Shown here one piece after another: positions 31,484 through 40,508 of a DNA stretch of 64,000 bases. A model generated the notes under the pieces. That model ran no database searches and was not told the DNA's origin. It worked only from the letters and a program-made list of their open reading frames with translations. The translations under genes and the position numbers were made by a program. The stretch covers positions 2,108,001 to 2,172,000 of the forward strand of contig NZ_CP029331.1 in the NCBI RefSeq assembly GCF_003345255.1, written 5' to 3'. Origin of the DNA: Pseudothauera hydrothermalis. GTDB taxonomy: Bacteria; Pseudomonadota; Gammaproteobacteria; Burkholderiales; Rhodocyclaceae. The stretch's first letter is position 1. Every line of letters starts with the position of its first letter.

Positions 31484-32305
31484 TTACCGGTGTCCGCCAG
31501 CCTGCTGATAAAGCGGCATCACCCGTTGGGCGTAGTCTTGGAGGTCGCGCCGACGGCTGGCATGAGAGGGGTGAGTGGATAGCCACTCGGGCGGAGCGGC
31601 CGCCGAACGTGCAGCCATTTTGTCCCACAGCGTCAACGCGGCTCGGGGATCGAAACCGGCACGCGCGGCCAGTTCGATGCCGATACGGTCTGCCTCGGTC
31701 TCATGCAGGCGGGAGTTGGGTAATTCAAAAGTCACCTTGGCGATCTCCCCCATCAGGCTTTGGCCGGCCTCACCAACTCCCAGCAACGCGCCAGCCAACG
31801 ATACGCCAAGGCCGGTGGCCACCGACTTTGAGATGCGTTCGCGCGCATGCTCCCGCAGCGCGTGCGCGATTTCGTGCCCCATCACGGCGGCAATTTCGTC
31901 GTCGGTGAGCCGGAGCTGATCGATCAGTCCGGTATAGATGGCGATCTTACCGCCTGCCATGCACCAGGCGTTGAGCGCCTTGGCGCTCAAGACATTGACT
32001 TCCCATGACCAGCCCGGCGCATCCTGACGGAACACGCCCGTCTGGGCAATCAGCCGATTGGCGATGCGGCGCACCCGCTGGACGGTATCCGCATCACGAT
32101 TGAGTGCGTTTTGCTGACGCGCTTGGGCCAGTATCTGCTGATACTGCCGGGCCGATGCCTGCTCGACCTCGCGTGCCGAAACCATCATCATCTGTTCGCG
32201 CTCGACACCCACCGCCCCACCTCCGGTGGTTCGTACCGTCTGACACGCCACGGCCATGGTTGCGGCCAACAGGGCCGGCAGCGCGTTGCGCCACAACGCT
32301 TGCAT
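31484..32305 (-). CDS. M48-family metalloprotease lipoprotein
   Basis: This 273-residue protein starts with a lipoprotein signal (ALLAATMAVAC; the Cys would be lipidated). The zinc protease motif MGHEIAHALREHARERI follows, with the third ligand Glu in ETEADRIGIELAARAGFDP. The C-terminal part ends WLSTHPSHASRRRDL. The layout matches periplasmic M48C proteases such as LoiP/YggG, which work in outer-membrane quality control. It lies 11 nt after the MFS gene, so it probably shares transcription with aroC and that transporter. Confidence 0.93.
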   Translation of the reverse strand: MQALWRNALPALLAATMAVACQTVRTTGGGAVGVEREQMMMVSAREVEQASARQYQQILAQARQQNALNRDADTVQRVRRIANRLIAQTGVFRQDAPGWSWEVNVLSAKALNAWCMAGGKIAIYTGLIDQLRLTDDEIAAVMGHEIAHALREHARERISKSVATGLGVSLAGALLGVGEAGQSLMGEIAKVTFELPNSRLHETEADRIGIELAARAGFDPRAALTLWDKMAARSAAAPPEWLSTHPSHASRRRDLQDYAQRVMPLYQQAGGHR

Positions 32306-32316
32306 ACGCCTTCTCC

Positions 32317-33474
32317 TCAGTCCTTTGCGGGCATCGACGGCAACACAGGCCGCCAACCTTTGATGAGCCAAAGCAGGCCGGCGAGCGCAAACGCCGAACC
32401 CAGGCTGTAGGTCCAAGCCGACCCGATCGCATCCCAGGTCAGGCCGCTCAACAAACCGCCAAACATCCCTCCGGCACCAAACGACAGGCTGCCGTAAAGC
32501 GCCTGGCCGCGGGATTGCAGTTTGCCGGGAAACCACTGGTTGATCGCGGCGATGGCTGCCGCGTGATAGGCGCCAAAGGTTGCCCCGTGCAGCAGCTGGG
32601 CCAATACCAAGAGCGCAAGACTGCCCACGCCCCAGCCGATCAGCAAAAAACGCAGCACTGCCGCGGTAAACGAGACCAGCAACATGGCGCGCAAGGTGTA
32701 GCGCTTCATCAGCCGCGGCATGAAGAGGAAAACGACGATCTCGGCCACCACGCCCAGGGTCCACATCCACCCGACCAAAGCCTTCCCATAGCCGTTATCG
32801 ACCAGGTGGATGGAATAGAACACATACAATGCGCCATGCGCGGCCGACATGAAAAAGCACGCCCCCAGCAGGGCGCGCACCTCAGCGCGCGCCAGAACTT
32901 GGCGCAAACTCATCGGCACCCGCTGCACGGCAGGCGGTGCGGCATCCGGCACCAAGAAAGCGCACAGCACGATGCCGGCCAGCACCAAGGCGGTCATCCA
33001 CAATGTGGCCGTGATCGGCAGATCCTCCAGTGCATGGCCTATACCCAGCACCGCGACGATAAAACCGACCGAACCCCATACCCGGATGCTTGCATACCGA
33101 TGCCCCTGGTCGCCCAGGTGGCTGAAAGTCACGCTTTCGATCAGCGGCAACGCAGCGCTCCAGAAAAAAGCCATCAGCGCCATGCCAACGAAAATGCCGG
33201 CAAACTCGGTGGTCAGAAAGAACAGCCCAAAACCGGCCAGACTTGCCACGGCCGACAAGCGCACGATCAACACCGGCACGCCGACACGCTCGGCCAGCCA
33301 GCCCCACAGATTGGGCGCCAGGATGCGCATGACCTGCATCAGCGACATCAAAATCGCGATGTCGGCCGCCGTAAACTGCAGCGACTGCAAGTAAAGCGTG
33401 AAATACGGCGAGAACGCGCCGACAAAGCCGAAATAGAAAAAGTAGTAAGCCGACAGGCGCCAATAGGGCAGCAT
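32317..33474 (-). CDS. MFS transporter, HcaT/3-phenylpropionate type
   Basis: This 385-residue inner-membrane protein has about 12 helices. The start MLPYWRLSAYYFFYFGFVGA and FSPYFTLYLQSLQFTAADIAILMS are typical of the HcaT-like branch of the major facilitator superfamily. SIRVWGSVGFIVAVLGIG and LHGATFGAYHAAAIAAINQWFPG follow. ATG 33474 places the first helix at the N-terminus. The substrate is unknown; the HcaT name reflects family similarity only. It lies 16 nt after aroC. Confidence 0.87.
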   Translation of the reverse strand: MLPYWRLSAYYFFYFGFVGAFSPYFTLYLQSLQFTAADIAILMSLMQVMRILAPNLWGWLAERVGVPVLIVRLSAVASLAGFGLFFLTTEFAGIFVGMALMAFFWSAALPLIESVTFSHLGDQGHRYASIRVWGSVGFIVAVLGIGHALEDLPITATLWMTALVLAGIVLCAFLVPDAAPPAVQRVPMSLRQVLARAEVRALLGACFFMSAAHGALYVFYSIHLVDNGYGKALVGWMWTLGVVAEIVVFLFMPRLMKRYTLRAMLLVSFTAAVLRFLLIGWGVGSLALLVLAQLLHGATFGAYHAAAIAAINQWFPGKLQSRGQALYGSLSFGAGGMFGGLLSGLTWDAIGSAWTYSLGSAFALAGLLWLIKGWRPVLPSMPAKD

Positions 33475-33490
33475 CCGGCAAACGGCCGTA

Positions 33491-34621
33491 TCAGGTGCGC
33501 GGACTGGGAACCGCCTGCACACCGTGCGGCGCCAGCCCGGCGATCTTGGGCGTGGCCGTGCTCACCTCGGCGCATTGCGCACGCTGGCGCAAGGCGTGAT
33601 CGATCAGCACCAGTGCCAGCATGGCCTCGGCAATCGGCGCCGCGCGGATGCCGACGCAAGGGTCGTGGCGGCCATGGGTGGCCACGGCCACAGGGTGCCC
33701 CTGTTTGTCGATCGACCGGCGCTCGATGCGAATGCTGGAGGTCGGCTTGATCGCCACACTGACCAGAATGTCCTGGCCGGTGGAAATGCCACCCAGCACG
33801 CCACCGGCGTTGTTGGACAAAAAACCATCCGGCGTCAGTTCGTCGCCGTGCTCGGAGCCACGCTGGGTGACACAGGCAAAGCCGGCGCCGATTTCCACCC
33901 CCTTGACCGCGTTGATGCCCATCATTGCATGGGCGATGTCAGCATCCAGACGGTCATAGACCGGCTCGCCCCAGCCCACCGGCACGCCGGAGGCGATCAC
34001 GTTGATGCGCGCGCCTATGGAATCGCCCGACTTGCGCAAGGCGTCCATATAGGCTTCGAGTTCGGGCACGATGGCCGCGTTGGGCGCAAAAAAGGGATTG
34101 TCCATCTCGTCCCAGGACACGAAAGGGATGACGATCGGTCCAAGCTGCGCCATCCAGCCGCGAATCACGATTCCGTAGCGCTCATACAGCCACTTGCGGG
34201 CCACTGCGCCGGCCGCTACCCGCACCGCGGTCTCACGCGCCGAAGAACGCCCGCCGCCGCGGTAGTCGCGGATGCCGTATTTCTGCCAGTAAGGGTAATC
34301 CGCGTGCCCCGGACGGAAGGTTTCAGAGATGTTGCCGTAGTCCTTGGAGCGCTGATCCTGATTACGGATCAGCAATGCAATCGGAGTGCCAGTGGTCACT
34401 CCTTCGAACACACCGGAGAGAATCTCCACCTCGTCGGGCTCGCGGCGCTGGGTGACATGGCGGGACGTGCCCGGTTTGCGCCGATCCAGTTCAGCCTGGA
34501 TGTCGGCGGCTTTCAAGGCCAGCCCCGGCGGACAACCGTCGATTACGCACCCGATCGCGGGGCCATGGGATTCACCGAAAGACGTAACCGTAAACAGTCT
34601 GCCGAAAGTGTTGCCGGACAT
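33491..34621 (-). CDS. aroC: Chorismate synthase
   Basis: This 376-residue FMN-dependent enzyme makes chorismate from EPSP, the last shared step of aromatic amino acid synthesis. [20 protein letters not shown] is the start. [41 protein letters not shown] and [15 protein letters not shown] follow, and [18 protein letters not shown] is near the C-terminus. It lies downstream of ilvBN and begins the aroC-MFS-M48 run. Confidence 0.98.
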   Translation of the reverse strand: MSGNTFGRLFTVTSFGESHGPAIGCVIDGCPPGLALKAADIQAELDRRKPGTSRHVTQRREPDEVEILSGVFEGVTTGTPIALLIRNQDQRSKDYGNISETFRPGHADYPYWQKYGIRDYRGGGRSSARETAVRVAAGAVARKWLYERYGIVIRGWMAQLGPIVIPFVSWDEMDNPFFAPNAAIVPELEAYMDALRKSGDSIGARINVIASGVPVGWGEPVYDRLDADIAHAMMGINAVKGVEIGAGFACVTQRGSEHGDELTPDGFLSNNAGGVLGGISTGQDILVSVAIKPTSSIRIERRSIDKQGHPVAVATHGRHDPCVGIRAAPIAEAMLALVLIDHALRQRAQCAEVSTATPKIAGLAPHGVQAVPSPRT

Positions 34622-34704
34622 CGCGGACTCGTGTTCAAGAATGCGGGCGCGGGGCGGCCGAGTGTAGCACAGTGCCCCGCTACGCCCTGGACTGCCCGAA
34701 GGGC

Positions 34705-35019
34705 TTAGCGGAAAAAATCCTCCAGACGCTCGAAAACTTCGTGCTCTGCGCCATGACGACGCACCGAAAGCACGTCTTGCAGTTTTTCGACTTGGCGAAT
34801 CATCTGCTCCAGGCGCTGATCTTCATACACCAGCAACCAAATACGGCTGCGCCTGCCATCGGAGACCGGCATGCACAAAATGCCCTCGACATTGAACGCG
34901 CGCCGGGCGAAAAGGTTGCAGATATGGCTCATCACGCCAGGATGATTGTTCACATCGATTTCCAGGATCACCTTGGCAAAGCCGGACTGCTGCAATGGTT
35001 CAGCGACTTGTTCGATCAT
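34705..35019 (-). CDS. ilvN: Acetolactate synthase I small (regulatory) subunit
   Basis: This 104-residue ACT-domain subunit gives valine feedback control and full activity to IlvB. It contains [33 protein letters not shown] and [15 protein letters not shown], which strongly resemble E. coli IlvN as I remember it. The usual betaproteobacterial IlvH is about 160 residues, so this is the short AHAS I type. GGAGG is placed seven bases before ATG 35019. It follows ilvB after 2 nt. Confidence 0.93.
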   Translation of the reverse strand: MIEQVAEPLQQSGFAKVILEIDVNNHPGVMSHICNLFARRAFNVEGILCMPVSDGRRSRIWLLVYEDQRLEQMIRQVEKLQDVLSVRRHGAEHEVFERLEDFFR

Positions 35020-35021
35020 GG

Positions 35022-36689
35022 TCAACCTCCGATCATTTCCGTGTTGGCCGCGCCCGGCGGCACCATGGGATAGACGAACTGCTCGCGGTCGATGGATACA
35101 TGGATCAGGCACGGGCCTGGCGTTGCAAGCGCCTGCGCCAGCGTGCCGCGCGGATTGGCCGCGGTATCGAGATCGACCGCCGGCACACCGAAACCTTCGG
35201 CAATCTTCACGAAGTCCGGCGTACCCCGGTACTTGGAGGCGAACACGCGTTTGCCGTAGAACAGGTTTTGCTGCTGGTACACCAGGCCCAGCGAGTTGTT
35301 GTTCATCAGCACGATCTTCACGTTGAGCCATTCCTCGGCCAGGGTGGCAAGTTCCTGGATGTTCATCTTGAAACTGCCGTCGCCTGAAAAACACACCACG
35401 GTACGCTCGGGGGCGGCCAACGCGGCACCGATGGCCGCTGGAACACCAAAACCCATGGTCCCCAGGCCACCGGAAGTCAACCACTGGCGCGGGCGGCGGA
35501 AGGGATAGGCTTGAGCCACCCACATCTGATGCTGGCCGACATCGGTGGTCACCACGGCGTCGTCGCCCACCGCGGCGGCCACCGCACGCACCAGGCCGTA
35601 GTGGCTGCGCGGATCGTCTTGCTCGGCCCACTCTACCGGGAAGCGGCTCTTGAGGCTTTCCACATGGGAGAGCCAGCGCTTGCGCAGCTGCGCCTGAACA
35701 CGCGGCAGCAAAGCCTCCAGCACCTGGACCACGTCGCCGTTGATGGCCACGTGCGCCTGCCGGATTTTGTGCAGTTCCGAACGGTCGACATCGATATGAA
35801 CGACCTTGGCTTTGGGGCAGAACTGCGACGCCTTGCCGATGGCACGATCATCGAAGCGCGCGCCGACGCAAACCAGCAAATCGGCCTCCTCCAGCACGAA
35901 GTTGGTGTAGCGTGCGGCATGCATGCCCAGCATGCCGATCGACAGCGGATGATCCATCGGCATCGCCCCCAGAGCCATCAGCGTCATTGTCGTCGGCAGG
36001 CCGGCCTGCTCGGCCAACGACACCGCCTGTCGGGCGGCGCCGGAATGGATCACCCCACCGCCAAGGTAGAGCACCGGCTGCTCGGCGTCGTTGATCAGCC
36101 TGGCGGCTTCTTCGATTGCTGCCATGTCCAACACAGGTCGCGGCTCGGGCATGGCCACCGGCGGAAAGTCGTCCAGTACGATGCGCGCGTTCTGCACATC
36201 CTTGGGCACATCGACCAAAACCGGACCAGGCCGGCCGGACATGGCGATACGAAAGGCAGCGGGAATGACTTCGGGCAGCTCTTCGACCGAACGCACCAGG
36301 AAATTGTGCTTGGTGATCGGCACGGTCATGCCGTAGATATCGACTTCCTGAAAGGCGTCGGTGCCGATCATCGACAACGGCACCTGACCGGTGATCGCCA
36401 CCAGCGGGATCGAGTCCAGCCGAGCATCGGCGATTGCGGTGACCAGATTGGTGGCTCCCGGACCACTGGAGGCAAAACACACCTCCGGCCGCCCGGACAC
36501 CCGCGCCATACCCTGCGCAATGAAGCCAGCGCCCTGCTCATGGCGTGCCAAAATGTGACGAATCGAGGCGCTGCCGGACAGCGCATCGTACAACGGCAAA
36601 ATGGCGCCACCGGGAATGCCGGCGACGGTACGCACGCCTTGGCGTTCGAGCAGGCGCACGATCAGCTCGGCGCCGGTCATTTGTATCAT
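35022..36689 (-). CDS. ilvB: Acetolactate synthase I large (catalytic) subunit
   Basis: This 555-residue thiamine-diphosphate enzyme makes acetolactate (valine, leucine) and acetohydroxybutyrate (isoleucine). GAELIVRLLERQGVRTVAG, the catalytic Glu region ILARHEQGAGFIAQGMARVS and GPGATNLVTAIADARLDSIP are typical. The C-terminal ThDP motif is GDGSFKMNIQELATLAEEWL. It ends YPMVPPGAANTEM, as in E. coli IlvB. GGAGATTAAAA lies before ATG 36689. An attenuator and a Val-rich leader peptide precede it. Confidence 0.96.
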   Translation of the reverse strand: MIQMTGAELIVRLLERQGVRTVAGIPGGAILPLYDALSGSASIRHILARHEQGAGFIAQGMARVSGRPEVCFASSGPGATNLVTAIADARLDSIPLVAITGQVPLSMIGTDAFQEVDIYGMTVPITKHNFLVRSVEELPEVIPAAFRIAMSGRPGPVLVDVPKDVQNARIVLDDFPPVAMPEPRPVLDMAAIEEAARLINDAEQPVLYLGGGVIHSGAARQAVSLAEQAGLPTTMTLMALGAMPMDHPLSIGMLGMHAARYTNFVLEEADLLVCVGARFDDRAIGKASQFCPKAKVVHIDVDRSELHKIRQAHVAINGDVVQVLEALLPRVQAQLRKRWLSHVESLKSRFPVEWAEQDDPRSHYGLVRAVAAAVGDDAVVTTDVGQHQMWVAQAYPFRRPRQWLTSGGLGTMGFGVPAAIGAALAAPERTVVCFSGDGSFKMNIQELATLAEEWLNVKIVLMNNNSLGLVYQQQNLFYGKRVFASKYRGTPDFVKIAEGFGVPAVDLDTAANPRGTLAQALATPGPCLIHVSIDREQFVYPMVPPGAANTEMIGG

Positions 36690-36736
36690 TTTTAATCTCC
36701 TGGAAGAGTCCGCAGCGTCAAGACCGGCGGCACAAC

Positions 36737-36774
36737 AAAAAACCCCCGCCGGCCTGCGCGCCGACGGGGGTTTT
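36737..36774 (-). terminator. ilvBN attenuator terminator
   Basis: On the minus strand a 12-bp stem (arms at 36760-36771 and 36742-36753, one G-U pair) is followed by six T residues. It sits between the leader peptide and ilvB. The 5' arm region at 36755-36763 can instead pair with 36810-36818, which overlaps the end of the leader ORF. This gives mutually exclusive antiterminator and terminator forms. Confidence 0.85.
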
Positions 36775-36806
36775 GGATTCGGTGATCTGCCTGTTTTCCT
36801 GTCCCG

Positions 36807-36884
36807 CTACGACGCGCAACCGCCTACGCGTACTACTACACGTACCGACAGAACTACAGCGAGGGCGCGCTTAAAGAAGGACAT
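36807..36884 (-). CDS. ivbL: Valine-rich ilvBN leader peptide
   Basis: A 25-codon ORF begins ATG 36884 (MSFFKRALAVVLSV) and ends TAG at 36807-36809. It holds seven Val codons, including three in a row (GTA GTA GTA), two Leu and no Ile. The coding sequence ends about 32 nt before the terminator stem. A hairpin of CGCGT (36827-36831) with ACGCG (36812-36816) lies over the Val codons and could act as the pause hairpin. E. coli ivbL likewise encodes a short Val/Leu-rich peptide before ilvBN. The start has only a weak Shine-Dalgarno (AGAAAG). Confidence 0.82.
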   Translation of the reverse strand: MSFFKRALAVVLSVRVVVRVGGCAS

Positions 36885-36989
36885 CGGGCTTTCTTGACAG
36901 ATCAAGGCGCTCATCAAATCACGAATCACGGCACATGGCAAGACCTTTGCGCTTCTGCGTGGGCCGCTCATGACCAGACGGTCGCAACA

Positions 36990-38666
36990 TCAGCCACCAT
37001 GCGCCGACTCATCACGCAGCGCCCTGCGCAAAATCTTGCCGACGTTGGTCTTGGGCAGTTCATCCCTGAATTCCACATGGTGCGGCACCTTGTAACCGGT
37101 CAGATTCTTTCGGCAATGCGCCACGATCTCCTCGGCAGTCAGCGCTGGGTCTTTCTTCACCACAAATACCTTGACAGCCTCCCCACTACGCTCATCCGGC
37201 ACGCCAACCGCAGCCACTTCCAGCACCCCGGGATGGCTGGCCACCACATCTTCGACCTCGTTCGGATACACGTTGAAACCGGAGACCAGGATCATGTCCT
37301 TCTTTCGGTCCACCAAGCGTATGAAACCCCGCTCATCCATCACCGCGATGTCGCCAGTGCGGAAAAATCCGTCCGCGGTAAACGCCCGTGCGCTGTCCTC
37401 GGGGCGATTCCAGTAACCCTTCATGACCTGCGGGCCACGCACGCACAGTTCGCCGCGCTGCCCCAGGGCCACTTCATTGCCTTCGTCATCGCGAATACTG
37501 ACTTCGGTTGACGGCACCGGCAGCCCTATGGAGTGATTGAATTCAGTCAAGTCGAGCGGGTTGATGGTCACCGCGGGCGAGGTTTCGGTCAGGCCGTAGG
37601 CTTCGTAGAGCACTTTGCCGGTCACCTGTTTCCACTTGTCGGCCACCGCCTGCTGCACCGCCATGCCTCCGCCGAGCGCAATCTTGAATCGGGAAAAATC
37701 GAGCTTGGCGAAATCCGCATTGTTGAGCAGCGCGTTGAACAGCGTATTGACCCCGGTGATCACGGTAAAAGGATGCTTGGCGAGTTCCTTGACGAAACCG
37801 GGAATGTCCCGCGGATTGGTGATCAGCACATTGGTGGCGCCGATCTTGAAAAAAGTCAGGCAGTTCGCGGTGAGCGAAAAAATGTGATAGAGCGGCAAGG
37901 CGGTGATGATTACCTCTTCGCCTTCTTTCACATAGGGTTTGATCCAGGCGTGGGCCTGTTGAAGGTTGCCGACGATGTTTCCATGCGTGAGCACCGCCCC
38001 TTTGGCCACGCCAGTGGTGCCACCGGTGTATTGCAAGAAGGCGATGTCGTCATGCCCGAGTTCGACCGGTAAGATCGTGTGCCGCGCGCCTCGTTCGAGT
38101 GCAGCCATAAAGCGCACATGGCCAGGGATGTGCCAGGCGGGCACCATCTTCTTGATCCGCCGCACCACGAAATTGACGATGACGCGCTTGGGAAACCCGA
38201 GCATCTCTCCAAGACTGGTCACAATGACATGCCGCACCGGCACCTTGGGCAACACCTGCTCCAGGGTGTGAGCGAAATTCTCCAGGATCACAATCGCATC
38301 CGCGCCGGAATCCTTGAGCTGGTGTTCCAATTCCCGCGCGGTATATAGCGGGTTGACATTGACCACCGTATAGCCGCCGCGCAGACTGCCAAACATGGCA
38401 ATCGGGTACTGCAGCAAGTTGGGCATCATCAGTGCCACCCGCGCACCGCGTGGCAAACGCAACTCACTTTGCAAAAAGGCGGCAAACCTTGCCGACAGGC
38501 GATCGAGCTCTTCATAGCTGATCGCCTTGCCCATGTTGATGTAGGCGGTGCGGCTGGCGTACTTGCGCACGCTTTGTTCGAACAAGTCGGCCAGCGACGC
38601 AAACTGATGATGATCGATCTCGGCGGGCACGCCCGGGGGATAGCTCTTCAGCCAGATCTTGTCCAA
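36990..38666 (-). CDS. fadD: Long-chain acyl-CoA synthetase
   Basis: This 558-residue AMP-forming enzyme activates fatty acids to acyl-CoA at the inner membrane. The start is TTG 38666 ([17 protein letters not shown]), with AGGAGGAGA six bases upstream; family proteins begin at this point. [20 protein letters not shown] is the AMP-binding P-loop, [14 protein letters not shown] follows, and [20 protein letters not shown] is the C-terminal hinge. A 20-codon in-frame extension upstream reads non-homologous sequence and is rejected. It lies upstream of ilvB on the same strand with about 105 nt before the leader peptide. Confidence 0.96.
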   Translation of the reverse strand: MDKIWLKSYPPGVPAEIDHHQFASLADLFEQSVRKYASRTAYINMGKAISYEELDRLSARFAAFLQSELRLPRGARVALMMPNLLQYPIAMFGSLRGGYTVVNVNPLYTARELEHQLKDSGADAIVILENFAHTLEQVLPKVPVRHVIVTSLGEMLGFPKRVIVNFVVRRIKKMVPAWHIPGHVRFMAALERGARHTILPVELGHDDIAFLQYTGGTTGVAKGAVLTHGNIVGNLQQAHAWIKPYVKEGEEVIITALPLYHIFSLTANCLTFFKIGATNVLITNPRDIPGFVKELAKHPFTVITGVNTLFNALLNNADFAKLDFSRFKIALGGGMAVQQAVADKWKQVTGKVLYEAYGLTETSPAVTINPLDLTEFNHSIGLPVPSTEVSIRDDEGNEVALGQRGELCVRGPQVMKGYWNRPEDSARAFTADGFFRTGDIAVMDERGFIRLVDRKKDMILVSGFNVYPNEVEDVVASHPGVLEVAAVGVPDERSGEAVKVFVVKKDPALTAEEIVAHCRKNLTGYKVPHHVEFRDELPKTNVGKILRRALRDESAHGG

Positions 38667-38699
38667 GTTGTCTCCTCCTGATGTTGGAAAATGCCAATA

Positions 38700-38717
38700 C
38701 CACATGCCCACATGTGG
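38700..38717. promoter_or_regulatory. Inverted repeat upstream of fadD
   Basis: CCACATG (38700-38706) and CATGTGG (38711-38717) are separated by 4 nt, about 34 nt upstream of the fadD start. It could be an operator for a fatty-acid-responsive repressor; no repressor is identified here. Confidence 0.4.
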
Positions 38718-38865
38718 CGAGTGCACCGCCCTCCCGAGGCGTCACGGATGCCCGATGCGGCACCCTGTCTTCCAACCGACTTCTGTCCGTAAGAGGCCCG
38801 GACTGTTGTAATTGTTCTCACGGCCCAAACGCGCACCCTTGCGGTACGCGTCGTCCGTGGGCTGT

Positions 38866-39324
38866 TCAATTTTGCTCGCCGCTGTCTGTCGGCCAGTTGC
38901 GGATATAGTTTTTCAGCATGCGATTTTCAAAGCTTTGCTCTTCGAGCACCGCTTTGGCCACGTCGTGGAACGACACCACGCCCAACAAGGTGCTGCCGTC
39001 CATGACCGGCAGGTAGCGTTGGTGACGATCGACCATCAGACGTCTCAGCTCGTCCATTTCCATGTTGGGCGAAGCGGCCAGCGGGTCGCGCAGCATTGCC
39101 TGTTCGACCGTCATCTCTTGCCACTTTGCGCCGCCCGCATGGACCGCACCGAGCACTTCGCGGAAGGTGAGCATCCCCGTCATCCGACCTTGATCGAAAA
39201 CCACCAGCGAGCCGACATCCTGTTCGGTCATAATGGCGACAGCCTCGGCCAAGCTGCGGCCCGGTGCGATGGTATAGAGCACCTTGCCTTTGATGGCGAG
39301 AATTTCGCTGACGAGCATACCCAT
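38866..39324 (-). CDS. Two-CBS-domain protein
   Basis: This 152-residue protein consists of two CBS motifs, at about 5-60 (LAEAVAIMTEQDVGSLVVFD) and 80-135 (MDELRRLMVDRHQRYLPVMD). Stand-alone CBS pairs bind adenosine nucleotides and act as sensors. No enzyme domain is attached. ATG 39324 has GGAG about 10 nt upstream; ATG 39318 is an alternative. The biological role is unknown. Confidence 0.85.
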   Translation of the reverse strand: MGMLVSEILAIKGKVLYTIAPGRSLAEAVAIMTEQDVGSLVVFDQGRMTGMLTFREVLGAVHAGGAKWQEMTVEQAMLRDPLAASPNMEMDELRRLMVDRHQRYLPVMDGSTLLGVVSFHDVAKAVLEEQSFENRMLKNYIRNWPTDSGEQN

Positions 39325-39453
39325 TGATGTGAAGCTCCGGTAGTGAGGATGTCGAGCGCCATGTTAGTGCATCGCCGGCGGGACTGGAAGTATCCGCGCA
39401 AGATTGCTACGACACCGCCGTTTTTCGCGCCTGCTGTCTTTCAACCTGCGCCG

Positions 39454-39777
39454 CTAGCGCTTCAACTGATCGAGTTTATTCTTGACTGTCGCCCACTGCT
39501 CCGCGTCCGGCAAGGGGTCTTTACGCTCGATGATCGGCCGCCACTTTTTAGACAACTCGGCATTCAGGGCAATGAAATGCTCCTGTCCGGCCGGCACATC
39601 GTCCTCGGCATAAATGGCCTCAACAGGGCACTCGGCCACGCACAGGGTACAGTCGATACACTCGTCCGGGTCGATCACCAGGAAATTTTCGCCCTCCCGA
39701 AAGCAGTCGACCGGACAGACGTCGACACAATCGGTATATTTGCAACGAATGCAAGATTCGGTCACGACATAAGCCAT
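39454..39777 (-). CDS. fdxA: 7Fe ferredoxin
   Basis: This 107-residue ferredoxin has the motif [21 protein letters not shown] for a [3Fe-4S] cluster and [19 protein letters not shown] for a [4Fe-4S] cluster. The C-terminal extension ([20 protein letters not shown]) is that of the FdxA/Azotobacter FdI type. It is a soluble low-potential electron carrier. A possible -10 TATAGT lies on the minus strand about 60 nt upstream (39834-39839). Confidence 0.95.
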   Translation of the reverse strand: MAYVVTESCIRCKYTDCVDVCPVDCFREGENFLVIDPDECIDCTLCVAECPVEAIYAEDDVPAGQEHFIALNAELSKKWRPIIERKDPLPDAEQWATVKNKLDQLKR

Positions 39778-39903
39778 TTCGTCTTTCTCCGTGGGTACCG
39801 CCCAATGGAAACCGCCCCATCGAGCGACGATGCACTATAGTTCAACCGGGCGCATTTTTGCCACGAACCACGCCGCGTATCGGTCGCCGACGTCCAGATT
39901 TTC

Positions 39904-39932
39904 TTGACGCGCGCCCCGGGTTCGCATAAGTT
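39904..39932 (+). promoter_or_regulatory. Candidate sigma-70 promoter of trxA
   Basis: TTGACG at 39904-39909 is followed by 16-17 nt and ATAAGT/TAAGTT at 39926-39932. This lies about 110 nt before the trxA ATG, in the divergent gap to fdxA. Confidence 0.5.
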
Positions 39933-40039
39933 TCGCAAAACTTTCCGCACGACCTCAGTCTTGGTCCTGCCTCGCGGGCCGCTCCCCTGGCCACGCCCCA
40001 GCGATTTGTTCTGAACAGCCATCCCTGATGTGAGGAATC

Positions 40040-40366
40040 ATGAGTGAGCACATCCATTACGTGACCGACAGCAATTTCGAGTCCGAAGTGCTGCAGTCGC
40101 AAATGCCGGTTCTGGTGGACTATTGGGCCGAATGGTGCGGCCCCTGCAAGATGATTGCGCCGATCCTTGACGAAGTCGCCAAGGAATACGCAGGCAAGCT
40201 CAAAGTCGCCAAACTGAACATCGACGAGAACCAGGAAACACCCGCCAAGTTCGGCATTCGCGGCATCCCCACGCTGATGCTTTTCAAGGCCGGCAACGTT
40301 GAAGCCACCAAGGTTGGCGCTTTGTCCAAATCGCAACTGACAGCTTTCATTGACAGCAATCTCTGA
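40040..40366 (+). CDS. trxA: Thioredoxin 1
   Basis: This 108-residue thioredoxin reduces protein disulfides in the cytoplasm, with electrons from thioredoxin reductase. The active site is [13 protein letters not shown]. The cis-proline loop [14 protein letters not shown] and the start of the fold ([20 protein letters not shown]) are complete. TGAGGAATC lies before ATG 40040. rho follows in the same direction, as in many proteobacteria. Confidence 0.98.
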   Translation: MSEHIHYVTDSNFESEVLQSQMPVLVDYWAEWCGPCKMIAPILDEVAKEYAGKLKVAKLNIDENQETPAKFGIRGIPTLMLFKAGNVEATKVGALSKSQLTAFIDSNL

Positions 40367-40375
40367 CCCCGCCAC

Positions 40376-40393
40376 GCCGGAGATCGCTCCGGC
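40376..40393 (+). promoter_or_regulatory. Hairpin in the rho leader
   Basis: GCCGGAG (40376-40382) and CTCCGGC (40387-40393) form a perfect 7-bp hairpin with a 4-nt loop just after the trxA stop. No T-tract follows. The 142-nt trxA-rho gap is GC-rich and has no clear Shine-Dalgarno before the rho ATG. A leader role in rho control is inference; rho autoregulation is known in E. coli. Confidence 0.4.
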
Positions 40394-40508
40394 CACGCCT
40401 CGCGGCGCCCTACAGCCTCCCCGCCGCCGCAGCCGGCGCCGCGAAGAGCACGCCACCTCGGCGTCCTGTCCCGATCCAATCACCGAAGCACCATCCATAC
40501 CCGTTACC

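Noticed and set aside
32104-33750. 548-codon plus-strand frame antisense to the M48, MFS and aroC genes
   Set aside because: It crosses three genuine genes and their short gaps; its composition (Gln, His, Arg, Pro) is that of a shadow frame.
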